A stretch of 64,000 nucleotides of DNA from Meiothermus sp. (lineage in GTDB: Bacteria > Deinococcota > Deinococci > Deinococcales > Thermaceae): the NCBI RefSeq assembly GCF_026004115.1, contig NZ_BPIM01000001.1, positions 558,001-622,000 on the forward strand, written 5' to 3'. The position numbers and the translations under genes are program-made. How positions within the stretch are numbered: the stretch's first letter is position 1; every line of letters starts with the position of its first letter. Below, piece after piece: positions 6,764 through 15,306 of the stretch. The notes under the pieces are model-generated. The model was not told the origin of the DNA. It did not search any database and saw nothing but the letters and a program-made list of their open reading frames with translations.

Positions 6764-9739
6764 ATGAAGAAGTTTTCGGCTTTCACACGGGTTCAACCCA
6801 GCCCGATCCAGCACTTCTCTGGGGGACTGCTGCTGGTTTTATGGTTGAGCCTGGCCTGGGCCACCCCTGCCGGTACCGTCATTCGCAACCAGGCCTTGGC
6901 TATTGTGAACGGACAAACCTATCTGTCCAACGAAATTGAGACCATTATACAGGCCGTGTGTGTACCCTCCCTAACTCCAAACGGAACCTCAGGGGCCCCC
7001 GCCCAGTCTGCGGTGGTGTCGGCCGGGGGATGGGTGTACTTTGCATATCTGCTGCGCAACAGCGGCAACCAGTCGTTTACCTTTGACCTCGGCTGGGCAC
7101 AAGACAGCGCCCCCTGGTCGCCTGTTGGAGTAAAGTTGTATCACGATGCCAACGGCAACGCCCAACTGGATGCCGGGGAAATGGAGCTGAGCCAGGCTAC
7201 CCTGGCCCCCGCCCAGGAAATTCGACTGCTTTTGGGACTACAAACCCCTTTGACGGCTGCGGGCAACCTGCATATTGGCCCGGTCGCAACCTGCCCCGAT
7301 GGTACGCGCGATAGCGACAACTTGAGCCGGGTGGGCATTGGCAGCGGAGCTGCCCTGAACGTGATCAAGTCGGTAGACGCCACCCAGGCCCAAGAAGGAC
7401 AGGTAGTGGGCTTTCGCATTCGGGTTTGGAACCTGGGCAACGCCCGGACCGAGGGGCCCATTTACGTGAGCGATTGGCTAGACAAGCCGGAACTGCGCAA
7501 CCTGACCTACGTGATGGGTTCGGGCAGCGCTGCCAAGGGGCGCCTCGAGTACAGCGACGGCAGCACCTGGAGTACCCTCGAAACCCAGGTGCGGGGTATT
7601 CGCCTGGTGCTGGAGGGCCTCGAGGCCGGCGAGGAAGCGTTCTTTAGCTTCCAGATGCAGGTGGAGGCCGGGGCCACCCCAGGCGATCGGCTTAACCTTG
7701 TGACGCTCGAGTCGGCCAGCAGCCGCGCTCAGGCTACCGCAGGGCTGCAGATTATGCCCCGCTACGCCCACGCTTTGGGGCCCCTGGACAACCCCGAGGC
7801 CATGGGCGCTGCCGACGAACAGTCGGCCAGGGTGCTTGCCGGACAGCCTTATTGCTTCCGACACACCCTGCTCAACAACAGCAACGCCGACGACCTGTAT
7901 AGCCTGGAAGCGGTGGGCTTACCGGGCGGGGTGGGCCTCAGCTTCCGCACGCTGGCGGGCGGCAGCCTGCCCCAGCCCATTGTGCTGCCAGCCGGGTCCC
8001 GCCAGAGTTTTGCCGCCTGCCTGACGGGACTGCCCGCCAGCACCGCGCCCTTTGCCTTCACTTTGCTGGCCCGTTCGGCAGCCACGGGTCAGACCGACCC
8101 CACCCTCAACCGAGTTTTGCAGGTGCTGGATCCTTCGCTGATTACCTTGCGCAAGAGCACCCGCACCGGCCCCACCGTGACCCCCGGCGAGCGGGTGGTT
8201 TATACGCTGGAAATTGAGAACCCCTTGCCTATAGCCCTCGAGAATGTCCTTGTGGAAGACGTGCTGGATGCGGGCCTCGAGTTCGTCTCGGCTTCGGAAG
8301 GCGGTACCTACACCTCCACAAGCCGCACAGTGCGCTGGAACCTGACCCTGGCGGCAGGCAGCACCCGCACCCTGAATCTCGAGGCCCGGGTAGCCAGTAG
8401 CGCTCCCAACGGCGCAGTCATTCCCAACCGCTTTAGCCTGCGGGCCGATGCCATCAGCAACCCGCTGCTCTCCAACACGGTTAGCCTGAACGTGCTGGCC
8501 TCGGTGCTCTTGCTGGAAAAGCAGGTACAGCCCAACCGGGCCAGCGTGGGCGACCTGCTGACCTATGCCGTGACGGTGGTAAACGTGGGCCCGGTGGCGC
8601 TTACGGTGCGCCTCGAGGACACCCCGGAGGCTGGCCTGCTTTACCTGCCCGGGAGCGCCACCCCCGGCGAGCCCCTCCTGCAAGGAAACCGGCTTATCTG
8701 GGACAACCTGACCTTAGCCCCCGGCGCCCGCATGGTAGTGAGCTACAAAATGCGTGTCGGAGCCGGAGTCGGCCCTTCGCTTCGGAACACCGTGCAGGCC
8801 ATCGGCAGCGCTGGTAGCAACGCGGCGGTAGCCAGCGCGGTGGCTTCGGCGGTGGTGCAGCTCCAGCAAGGGGTGTTCACTCCGCCCCACAGCTTGCTGG
8901 GACGGGTCTTCCTGGACACCGACCGCGACGGCCGGTTCACAACGGGCCTGGACGTGCCGCTGCCGGGCGCACGGGTGCTCCTGAGCAACGGGCTACAAAC
9001 CCTGACCGATAGCGAGGGCCGCTACAGTTTCCGCAACCTGCCGGGAGGGCTCTTTGAGGTGATGCTCGAGCCCGCCTCGGCCCCCTTCCAACCCCTCCCC
9101 CACCCGGAAGCCCTGGGACGATCCCCTTCGGGACAGACGGCTGACGCCGCTGTTCACCCGGGGGGACGATCCCCTTCGGGACAGACGGCTGACGCCGCTG
9201 TTCACCCGGGGGGACGATCCCCTTCGGGACAGACGGCTGACGCCGCTGTTCACCCGGGGGGACGATCCCCTTCGGGACAGACGGCTGACGCCGCTGTTCA
9301 CCCGGGGGGACGATCCCCTTCGGGACAGACGGCTGACGCCGCTGTTCACCCGGGGGGACGATCCCCTTCGGGACAGACGGCTGACGCCGCTGTTCACCCG
9401 GGCGACGGCTACCGCCACCGGGTGCGGGTGGAGGGCCTGACCGTGAGCGACTTCCCGCTCGAGCGCCCCACCGGTCTGGCCCGGGCCATGCGCGAAACCA
9501 CCCTGGAGTTTGGGCCGCTGAGGGTGGAAAAGAAACTGCTGCCGCTCCCGAGCGGCATCCGGGTGGTGCTGGTTCTGAACGCCGCCGAAACCCTCACCGA
9601 CCTGACCCTTACTGACCCCCTGCCCGGCGGCGGCGAACGGGTGTTCCGGTTTGCGCAGTTCCAGGGCACCCAGACCCTCACCTACGACCTGCCGGGTGGC
9701 TTTTTGACCGATCCTCAGGCCCGCTGGAGGTATCCGTGA
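6764..9739 (+). CDS. Exported DUF11 protein with Cna-B-like domain and 48-bp minisatellite
   Basis: A 991-residue protein from the ATG at 6764 (MKKFSAFTR, then a hydrophobic stretch ending LAWA). In-frame starts at 6695 and 6653 are possible but would place about 25-40 residues before the signal peptide; no start has a good ribosome-binding site. After the signal come DUF11 units (SVDATQAQEGQVVGFRIRVWN, TRTGPTVTPGERVVYTLEIEN, QVQPNRASVGDLLTYAVTVVN), then a Cna-B/SdrD-type domain (LLGRVFLDTDRDGRF ... TDSEGRYSFRNLPGG). Directly after it sit six copies of a 16-residue repeat, GRSPSGQTADAAVHPG, then about 110 more residues. The stop overlaps the start of the next gene by 4 nt (GTGA), indicating translational coupling. 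Role in the envelope inferred. Confidence 0.82.
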   Translation: MKKFSAFTRVQPSPIQHFSGGLLLVLWLSLAWATPAGTVIRNQALAIVNGQTYLSNEIETIIQAVCVPSLTPNGTSGAPAQSAVVSAGGWVYFAYLLRNSGNQSFTFDLGWAQDSAPWSPVGVKLYHDANGNAQLDAGEMELSQATLAPAQEIRLLLGLQTPLTAAGNLHIGPVATCPDGTRDSDNLSRVGIGSGAALNVIKSVDATQAQEGQVVGFRIRVWNLGNARTEGPIYVSDWLDKPELRNLTYVMGSGSAAKGRLEYSDGSTWSTLETQVRGIRLVLEGLEAGEEAFFSFQMQVEAGATPGDRLNLVTLESASSRAQATAGLQIMPRYAHALGPLDNPEAMGAADEQSARVLAGQPYCFRHTLLNNSNADDLYSLEAVGLPGGVGLSFRTLAGGSLPQPIVLPAGSRQSFAACLTGLPASTAPFAFTLLARSAATGQTDPTLNRVLQVLDPSLITLRKSTRTGPTVTPGERVVYTLEIENPLPIALENVLVEDVLDAGLEFVSASEGGTYTSTSRTVRWNLTLAAGSTRTLNLEARVASSAPNGAVIPNRFSLRADAISNPLLSNTVSLNVLASVLLLEKQVQPNRASVGDLLTYAVTVVNVGPVALTVRLEDTPEAGLLYLPGSATPGEPLLQGNRLIWDNLTLAPGARMVVSYKMRVGAGVGPSLRNTVQAIGSAGSNAAVASAVASAVVQLQQGVFTPPHSLLGRVFLDTDRDGRFTTGLDVPLPGARVLLSNGLQTLTDSEGRYSFRNLPGGLFEVMLEPASAPFQPLPHPEALGRSPSGQTADAAVHPGGRSPSGQTADAAVHPGGRSPSGQTADAAVHPGGRSPSGQTADAAVHPGGRSPSGQTADAAVHPGGRSPSGQTADAAVHPGDGYRHRVRVEGLTVSDFPLERPTGLARAMRETTLEFGPLRVEKKLLPLPSGIRVVLVLNAAETLTDLTLTDPLPGGGERVFRFAQFQGTQTLTYDLPGGFLTDPQARWRYP
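9116..9403 (+). repeat. 48-bp tandem repeat, six copies, inside a coding region
   Basis: Six consecutive 48-bp units starting GGACGATCCCCTTCGGG and ending in CACCCGGGG; by eye they are identical except for the last base of the last unit. Because 48 is a multiple of three, the repeat stays in frame and encodes 16 residues per unit. Identity at the DNA level indicates recent expansion and a copy number that may vary between strains. Confidence 0.95.
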
Positions 9740-12700
9740 AGAGGACAGGGCTCAGAGCACAGAGCATCCTGCACCCTGGGGTGTTGCTGGCCTTGAGCTT
9801 CTGGCTCCTGGCTTTCGGCGGCATAGCGCTGGCCCAGGCCCGCACCGACCTACGGGGCATCGTACCGGGGAATCGGCTGGGCTGGGAGATTCAGGAGCTG
9901 CGGGCCAGCGTGGTGGTGAGCAAACCCACCCTTCTGAACCTGCAAATTTATTCGCCCGGCTTCGACCCGAACGATTACCGCCGTGCCCTGCAGGGCCAGG
10001 AAGAGCTGGGCGACGAACGCTACGACAAAGGCCAGGGCAAAATGGTGGCGCAGTTTGTGCTTTCGCACGACGGGCAGATTCTGGCCCAGCAGACCTACCA
10101 GGTGGAGCCCCACCGCTGGGTGCTGTTCTTCCGGGGCCCGGTTGAGCCCGGGGTATACCAGCTTTCCAGCCGCCTCTTAGGCCTGGGCAAGAACGCCTTC
10201 CGCTACCGCATCCAGACCAGTGTGCCCGGGGCCGCCGAGCTGCTGGTTGATCCCACCCTGCAACTCTACGATGTGCGCCAGTTCCAGGTCGGCAACCCCC
10301 TCTCGGTCGCCACCATCAAGGGACAAGGCTGGCTCGAGCCCTTCGTGCTGAACGTGAGCCCCGGGGTACTGCCCCTGCGCGTGGGCTTCTACGACGAGGA
10401 CGGCGCCAAGGAGATGGAAGGCCGGGTACGGCTGCCGGACGGGCGCATAGAGCCGCGCGAGGTTTCCGGCGACCGGAACTGGGCCTATTACGAGATCCGC
10501 CAGCCGGGGGTGATTACCTTTGGCTTTCGCCAGCCCAAAACCGCCACCCAGTACTCCAACACCATCGGCTTCCGGGTAGATGCCTGCATGGAGGTCGAGC
10601 AGAACGCCTTCCGGGTGGTGGCTCCGCGGCCCGTAACCGCCAGCGCGGTGGACAGCGAAGGCCGCCCCCTGAACGTACCCATTGCCACCGAGGGCGACAA
10701 AATCCGAACCCTTACCCTCTCCACCCTGCCGGAAGGCTACCGCCTGGTGCGGGTGGAGGTACAGGGCGGCGAACGCCTGGGCAACCAGAGTGTGCGCTTT
10801 GGCTGTGCGGGGGGCCAGGCCCGCTTTGTGCTGGAAAAAATCGCCCCCCCTGAACCGGCCCCAACCCCCCTGACCACGCTGGAAGTTGAGGCGGTGCTGG
10901 TGCTGCCAGATGGCGAACAACCCCTGGACCTGAAGGTGCAGGTAGGCGAACAGGAGATAACCTTGAACCAGGGAAGGGCAAGCCTGCAGCTACCGCCGGG
11001 CGGCTTCAAGCTCACCCCCCAACTGAGCGGCGCCCGCATGGTGGGGCCCGCGTCGGTAGCGCTCGAGGGCGGCCAGACCCAGCGGGTGCGCTTTCTGGTT
11101 TACCCGAAAGTAGAGCTTAGCCTGGAAGCCGCCCCGACCACGCTGCGGGTGGGCGAACAGACTACCCTAACGGCCCGTGTCAGCACGGCTTTCCCCCGCC
11201 TGCTGCCCGCCGATCTGGAGCTTCTGCTACCCCCCTGCCTGGAGGCCCTGGGCGCCACCCGCCTGACCGCCCCCGTGGCCCAGGGCCGCAACGCGGTTTT
11301 GCAGATACAGGCCCGGGCCACCTGCAAGGCCGAACCTGTGGTCAAGGCCGCGCTTTCTCCCTGGCAACAAGAAGCCTCCGCCGGCTTGCGTATCCTTCAG
11401 CCCGCTACCTTTACCCTGCGCAAGGAAGCGCTCACCCCCAGTGTGGTAGCAGGCGGTGAAGCCACCTGGCGCCTGCGGGTACAGAACACCGGCGACGAAG
11501 CGGGCCGGGTACGCTTGCAAGACAACCTGGCCGCAGGGCTGCAGGGCTCGCCGCTCGACCAGACCCTAAAGCTTCAGGCCGGTGAAGAACGGGTGCTCGA
11601 GGTACGCGCCCGGGTAGCCCCGGACGCACCCGCCACCCTTACGAACACCGCCCGCCTGCTCAACGAGCAAAACCAACCCCTGGCCCAAGCCCGCGCCGAG
11701 GTACAGGTGCTGCGCCCGGTGGCCGAACTTTCGCGCACGCTCGACAAGCGCATGGTGGTACCGGGGGAGGTGGTGGAGGTGCAGCTGAAAGTACACAACA
11801 GCGGCCAGGCCCCCCTGACCTACACCCTGCACGACACCTACCCCGAGTGGCTCGAGGTGGCCCAAAGCCCAGCGTTCAGCGGTATGCTCGCGCCCGGGGC
11901 CAGCACGACCCACGCCTACCGGGCCCAGGTGCGCTTTGGGGCCCCGGCGGAGGGGAGCTTCCTGGCCCGGCTCTCCTCCAACGGCGGTGATAAAACCGCC
12001 CCCGATTACCTCCAGCGCACCCTGTTGCGGCTGGAAAAAACCGTCGAGCTAGCGCGGGTGCTGGTGGGGAGCCCGGTAACTTTCTCCCTGCGCGTGGGCA
12101 ACCCCACCGACCACCCGGTAACCCTCGAGCTGCAAGAGTCGCCCGACGAAGGCCTCAAGATGCAGCTACCCAACAGCCTGCGCTTCACCTTAGGGGCTGG
12201 GGAAGTGCGCGAACTGCGGCTCGAGGCCGAGGCGGGCCGGGTGGGCCTGTTGGAAAACCAGGCCACGACCCTGGTAAACGGGGTTCCGGCCTCCTTCCCG
12301 GCCAAAGCCATCCTGACCGCGCTGCCCCTTATGGAGCCTTTGCGCCTTTCCACAATCTACCTGGAGTTCAACGTCCAGAGCACTATCACCGGGGAGCGCC
12401 TGCTGCTCACCCACCTGCCCCCCGACCCAGCCGCTTACGAGCCCGGCTCAGCCCGGCTCGACGGCAAGCCCATCCCCGACCCCCGGATAGACGAGGCAGG
12501 CCGGTTGTTCTTCGAACTGCCCTACCAGACCCAGGGGGTCTTTTCCTACCAACTGCGCCACCGCGAGGGCCTGGGGCCCATTGCCGAACCCACCCTGACG
12601 CTGCGCCTTGCCGACCGCGAGGTGTACCTGCAAGGCCAGCAGAGCTACGCCAGCTTCGAGAAAGCCCGACCGCTACAGGCCCAGTCCCGCGAGGGTTTCA

Positions 12701-15306
12701 TTCAAGAACCTCTGCCCGGCACCCTCTTCCGAGTGGACAAGGCCCGGGTGGTGCTGCAAACCCCCTACGGCCTCGAGACCCGCCTGAGCCTCAACGGACA
12801 GCCGGTAGACAGCAAAAACCTGGGCCAGGCCACCTACGATACCGGCAAAGGTCTGCAGCGCCTGGAATACTACGGCCTGCCGTTGCAACCGGGCCGGAAC
12901 CTAATAGAGGTGCAAACTGTGGCCGGCTCCGACCGGGTGGAGGTCTTTTTAACGGGTAACCCCACCCGGCTGGAGGTACGCCCTCTGCGCTTGCTGGCCG
13001 ATGGCCGGACGCCGATTGAGCTAGAGATACGGGCCCTGGATGCCCTGGGCCTGCCGGCGGGCTTTGGCGCCGTGACGGTGGAGACCTCCATCGAGCCCAC
13101 CGATCCCGACGCCTTCCCACTTTTGTCGGGTTATCAGTTGCTGCTCAAGGACGGACAGGCCCTCCTGCGGCTCAAGCCCACCCCCACCCCCACCTCGTTG
13201 CGCCTGCGGCTGGCCTTTGACGAACTCGAGGGCCAGGCCGAGTTCTTTGTGCTGGGGCGCCAGAACCGGCTGTGGCAGTTCCAGGGCAGCGTGGGGATGC
13301 GCTTGGGCGAGAGCATTCAGGTGTTTGGCCTGGGGCGTGGCTACCTGGAAAGCCCCTTGGCCGCCGGCACGCTGCGGGCCGCCCTGGATGGCTCGCTGCG
13401 CTTTAACCAGGGCCAGCCCCAGGTGGAAAGCGGCCTGCGCGATTTACCCGACCCCAACGGGCGCTTCCCCCTGACGGGTACGGGCAACGAGGCCCAGTGG
13501 CCCCTGCGCTCGGACGACCCGGTGGCCCTGCGCTACGACCAGGCGGGCTTTAGCCTGGGCTATTATGCCGACCAGTTGAGCGTCTTCGGGCTCAGTGGGC
13601 TGCCCCAGGGCACCGCCCTGCGCATCGAAACCCGCGACGATCTGGCCCTGCAGGGCTTTGCTGGCTGGCTCCCTGTGAACAGTAAAACCGACCTGATCGT
13701 ACCCGACGGCACCCGCTTCTACCGGCTCAGTGGCCCTGCCGAGCCCGGCAGCGAGCGGGCGGTGCTCCTGGTGGGGGCCAGCGAAAGGCCCCTCGAGCGC
13801 CTTAAGGATTATGTACTAGACGCCGCCAGCGGCACCCTGACCCTCGCAGAGCCGTTGTGGCCCAGCGCCCCCGACTTCCAGCCGGTGCGCCTTAGGGTGG
13901 TGTATGCCCCGCTGGGCAGCGCCCGCGAACTCGGCTACGGGGCTGGGGCCCGCTGGAAGCTGGGCGATTTCAGCATTGGCGCGGGGGCGGCGTACCTGCC
14001 CGGCAGCGGCTGGCGCTACGGGGCCGAGGCCGCCTACCAGCTTCCTGGCTTTGGCCTGCGGGCTACCTACAGCCAGGGGATCGTCCACGGGCGGCTGGGC
14101 CTCGAGCTCTCTGGCAAGAACGGTTCCCTCGAGTCCAGCGCCAACCTGGCCTACGAGGGCAGGCTCCAGGGCCAGGCCCAGGTGGCCTACAGCCTGAGTG
14201 AGGCCGACCGGGTCTTGCTGGAGCACCAGACCGCCGAGGCCAACCGCACCGGCCTGCTCTACACCCGCCGTCTCACGCCCGCCTTCTCGGTGGGGGGCGG
14301 GCTGGGCTACACCTGGGAAAGCGGCACCACCCTGGCCCTGGGCCGGCTGGGCCTGGAAAGCGGGGCTTTGAGAAGCGAGCTCACCCACGCCCAGCCTTTT
14401 AGCCTGACCGAGAGCGCCTTCACCCGCCTGCGCAGCACCCTTGCCCTGGATGCCAACCTGAGCGCCGAGGCCGACCTGACCCAGACCTGGGGCCTGGGCC
14501 TATCGGGCAGCCTGGGGCTGAAGCAAAAACTGGGGGGCGCCAATCTTTCCCTCGCCTACCAGCTCCCGGGGGCCTCGGGCGAGGGTAACCGGGCCCGTTT
14601 TGGCCTGGAGGCCCCCTTCCCCCTTTCTGATAGCTGGAGCCTGAACGCCAGCGCTGGCTATGAGCGCAGCTTCTCCAGCGGTAACGACCAAATGGCCTTT
14701 GGCCTGGCCCTGCGCTACCAGGCCGAGAACTTCGCCGCCACCCTGGGCGGCGAGACCGCCTGGGCCGCCGGTCAGCCCAAGGTGGTGCTGCGGGCCGGAG
14801 CCACCGGGCAGCTCGACGCCCAGCAGTCGCTCTCGCTGGACGCCAACTACCAGCTGGTGCCCACACTGGAGGGCCGCTTTACGCTGGCCTATGCCCTGCG
14901 CGGGCGCGAGGCCTCGCTGCTCACCTACCACCGCCTTAGCAGTGGAACTGAGCGTGTTCTCGAGGGGGCCCTGGCCGCCAGCTATCAGCCGGATCTGGCT
15001 TTCCAGCTCCGCCCCAGCCTGGCCTACCGCCTCAAGCTGGACGACCCCGCCGGCCACACCTACCAGCTGGGCCTGGGCGGCAACTACTACTTCACCGACT
15101 GGCTGGGCCTGGGAGCCGCCGCCTACTACCAGCTCCAGCCCGGCACCCAGAGCAGCGCCACGGCGTTTTCGCTCGAGGCCAGCTTCCGGGTGGTAGAAGG
15201 CCTGTGGTTCAACGCCGGCTACACCTTTGGCGGCTTTGTGGGCCCGACCCCCGACACCGCGCCGGGTTTTTACCTTCGCCTCGATATTCTGGGAGGTGGC
15301 CGATGA
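9736..15306 (+). CDS. Giant DUF11/Ig-like protein with C-terminal outer-membrane beta-barrel
   Basis: An 1856-residue exported protein, GTG start overlapping the previous stop. Residues 1-33 are a signal peptide (LLALSFWLLAFGGIALAQ). Residues of roughly 40-560 are beta-rich; 560-860 hold DUF11 units (TFTLRKEALTPSVVAGGEATWRL is one, with later copies); about 1075-1170 resembles an invasin-type Ig-like domain (TRLEVRPLRLLADGRTPIEL). From about residue 1395 the sequence becomes regular amphipathic strands with alternating small and aromatic residues (GYGAGARWKLGDFSIGAGAAY ... YLRLDILGGGR), about 460 residues, which predicts a beta-barrel of 20 or more strands in the outer membrane. This would anchor the protein and perhaps its partners. 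The next gene overlaps by 4 nt. No enzymatic motif seen. Confidence 0.83.
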   Translation: MKRTGLRAQSILHPGVLLALSFWLLAFGGIALAQARTDLRGIVPGNRLGWEIQELRASVVVSKPTLLNLQIYSPGFDPNDYRRALQGQEELGDERYDKGQGKMVAQFVLSHDGQILAQQTYQVEPHRWVLFFRGPVEPGVYQLSSRLLGLGKNAFRYRIQTSVPGAAELLVDPTLQLYDVRQFQVGNPLSVATIKGQGWLEPFVLNVSPGVLPLRVGFYDEDGAKEMEGRVRLPDGRIEPREVSGDRNWAYYEIRQPGVITFGFRQPKTATQYSNTIGFRVDACMEVEQNAFRVVAPRPVTASAVDSEGRPLNVPIATEGDKIRTLTLSTLPEGYRLVRVEVQGGERLGNQSVRFGCAGGQARFVLEKIAPPEPAPTPLTTLEVEAVLVLPDGEQPLDLKVQVGEQEITLNQGRASLQLPPGGFKLTPQLSGARMVGPASVALEGGQTQRVRFLVYPKVELSLEAAPTTLRVGEQTTLTARVSTAFPRLLPADLELLLPPCLEALGATRLTAPVAQGRNAVLQIQARATCKAEPVVKAALSPWQQEASAGLRILQPATFTLRKEALTPSVVAGGEATWRLRVQNTGDEAGRVRLQDNLAAGLQGSPLDQTLKLQAGEERVLEVRARVAPDAPATLTNTARLLNEQNQPLAQARAEVQVLRPVAELSRTLDKRMVVPGEVVEVQLKVHNSGQAPLTYTLHDTYPEWLEVAQSPAFSGMLAPGASTTHAYRAQVRFGAPAEGSFLARLSSNGGDKTAPDYLQRTLLRLEKTVELARVLVGSPVTFSLRVGNPTDHPVTLELQESPDEGLKMQLPNSLRFTLGAGEVRELRLEAEAGRVGLLENQATTLVNGVPASFPAKAILTALPLMEPLRLSTIYLEFNVQSTITGERLLLTHLPPDPAAYEPGSARLDGKPIPDPRIDEAGRLFFELPYQTQGVFSYQLRHREGLGPIAEPTLTLRLADREVYLQGQQSYASFEKARPLQAQSREGFIQEPLPGTLFRVDKARVVLQTPYGLETRLSLNGQPVDSKNLGQATYDTGKGLQRLEYYGLPLQPGRNLIEVQTVAGSDRVEVFLTGNPTRLEVRPLRLLADGRTPIELEIRALDALGLPAGFGAVTVETSIEPTDPDAFPLLSGYQLLLKDGQALLRLKPTPTPTSLRLRLAFDELEGQAEFFVLGRQNRLWQFQGSVGMRLGESIQVFGLGRGYLESPLAAGTLRAALDGSLRFNQGQPQVESGLRDLPDPNGRFPLTGTGNEAQWPLRSDDPVALRYDQAGFSLGYYADQLSVFGLSGLPQGTALRIETRDDLALQGFAGWLPVNSKTDLIVPDGTRFYRLSGPAEPGSERAVLLVGASERPLERLKDYVLDAASGTLTLAEPLWPSAPDFQPVRLRVVYAPLGSARELGYGAGARWKLGDFSIGAGAAYLPGSGWRYGAEAAYQLPGFGLRATYSQGIVHGRLGLELSGKNGSLESSANLAYEGRLQGQAQVAYSLSEADRVLLEHQTAEANRTGLLYTRRLTPAFSVGGGLGYTWESGTTLALGRLGLESGALRSELTHAQPFSLTESAFTRLRSTLALDANLSAEADLTQTWGLGLSGSLGLKQKLGGANLSLAYQLPGASGEGNRARFGLEAPFPLSDSWSLNASAGYERSFSSGNDQMAFGLALRYQAENFAATLGGETAWAAGQPKVVLRAGATGQLDAQQSLSLDANYQLVPTLEGRFTLAYALRGREASLLTYHRLSSGTERVLEGALAASYQPDLAFQLRPSLAYRLKLDDPAGHTYQLGLGGNYYFTDWLGLGAAAYYQLQPGTQSSATAFSLEASFRVVEGLWFNAGYTFGGFVGPTPDTAPGFYLRLDILGGGR

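Noticed and set aside
9116-9403. CRISPR array
   Set aside because: The units are directly adjacent without unique spacers, and they are in frame within a gene.
8993-9418. Minus-strand open frame with repeats (RVNSGVSRLSRRGSSP) over the 48-bp minisatellite
   Set aside because: It is open only because the repeat length is a multiple of three; the plus frame continues into conserved domains on both sides.
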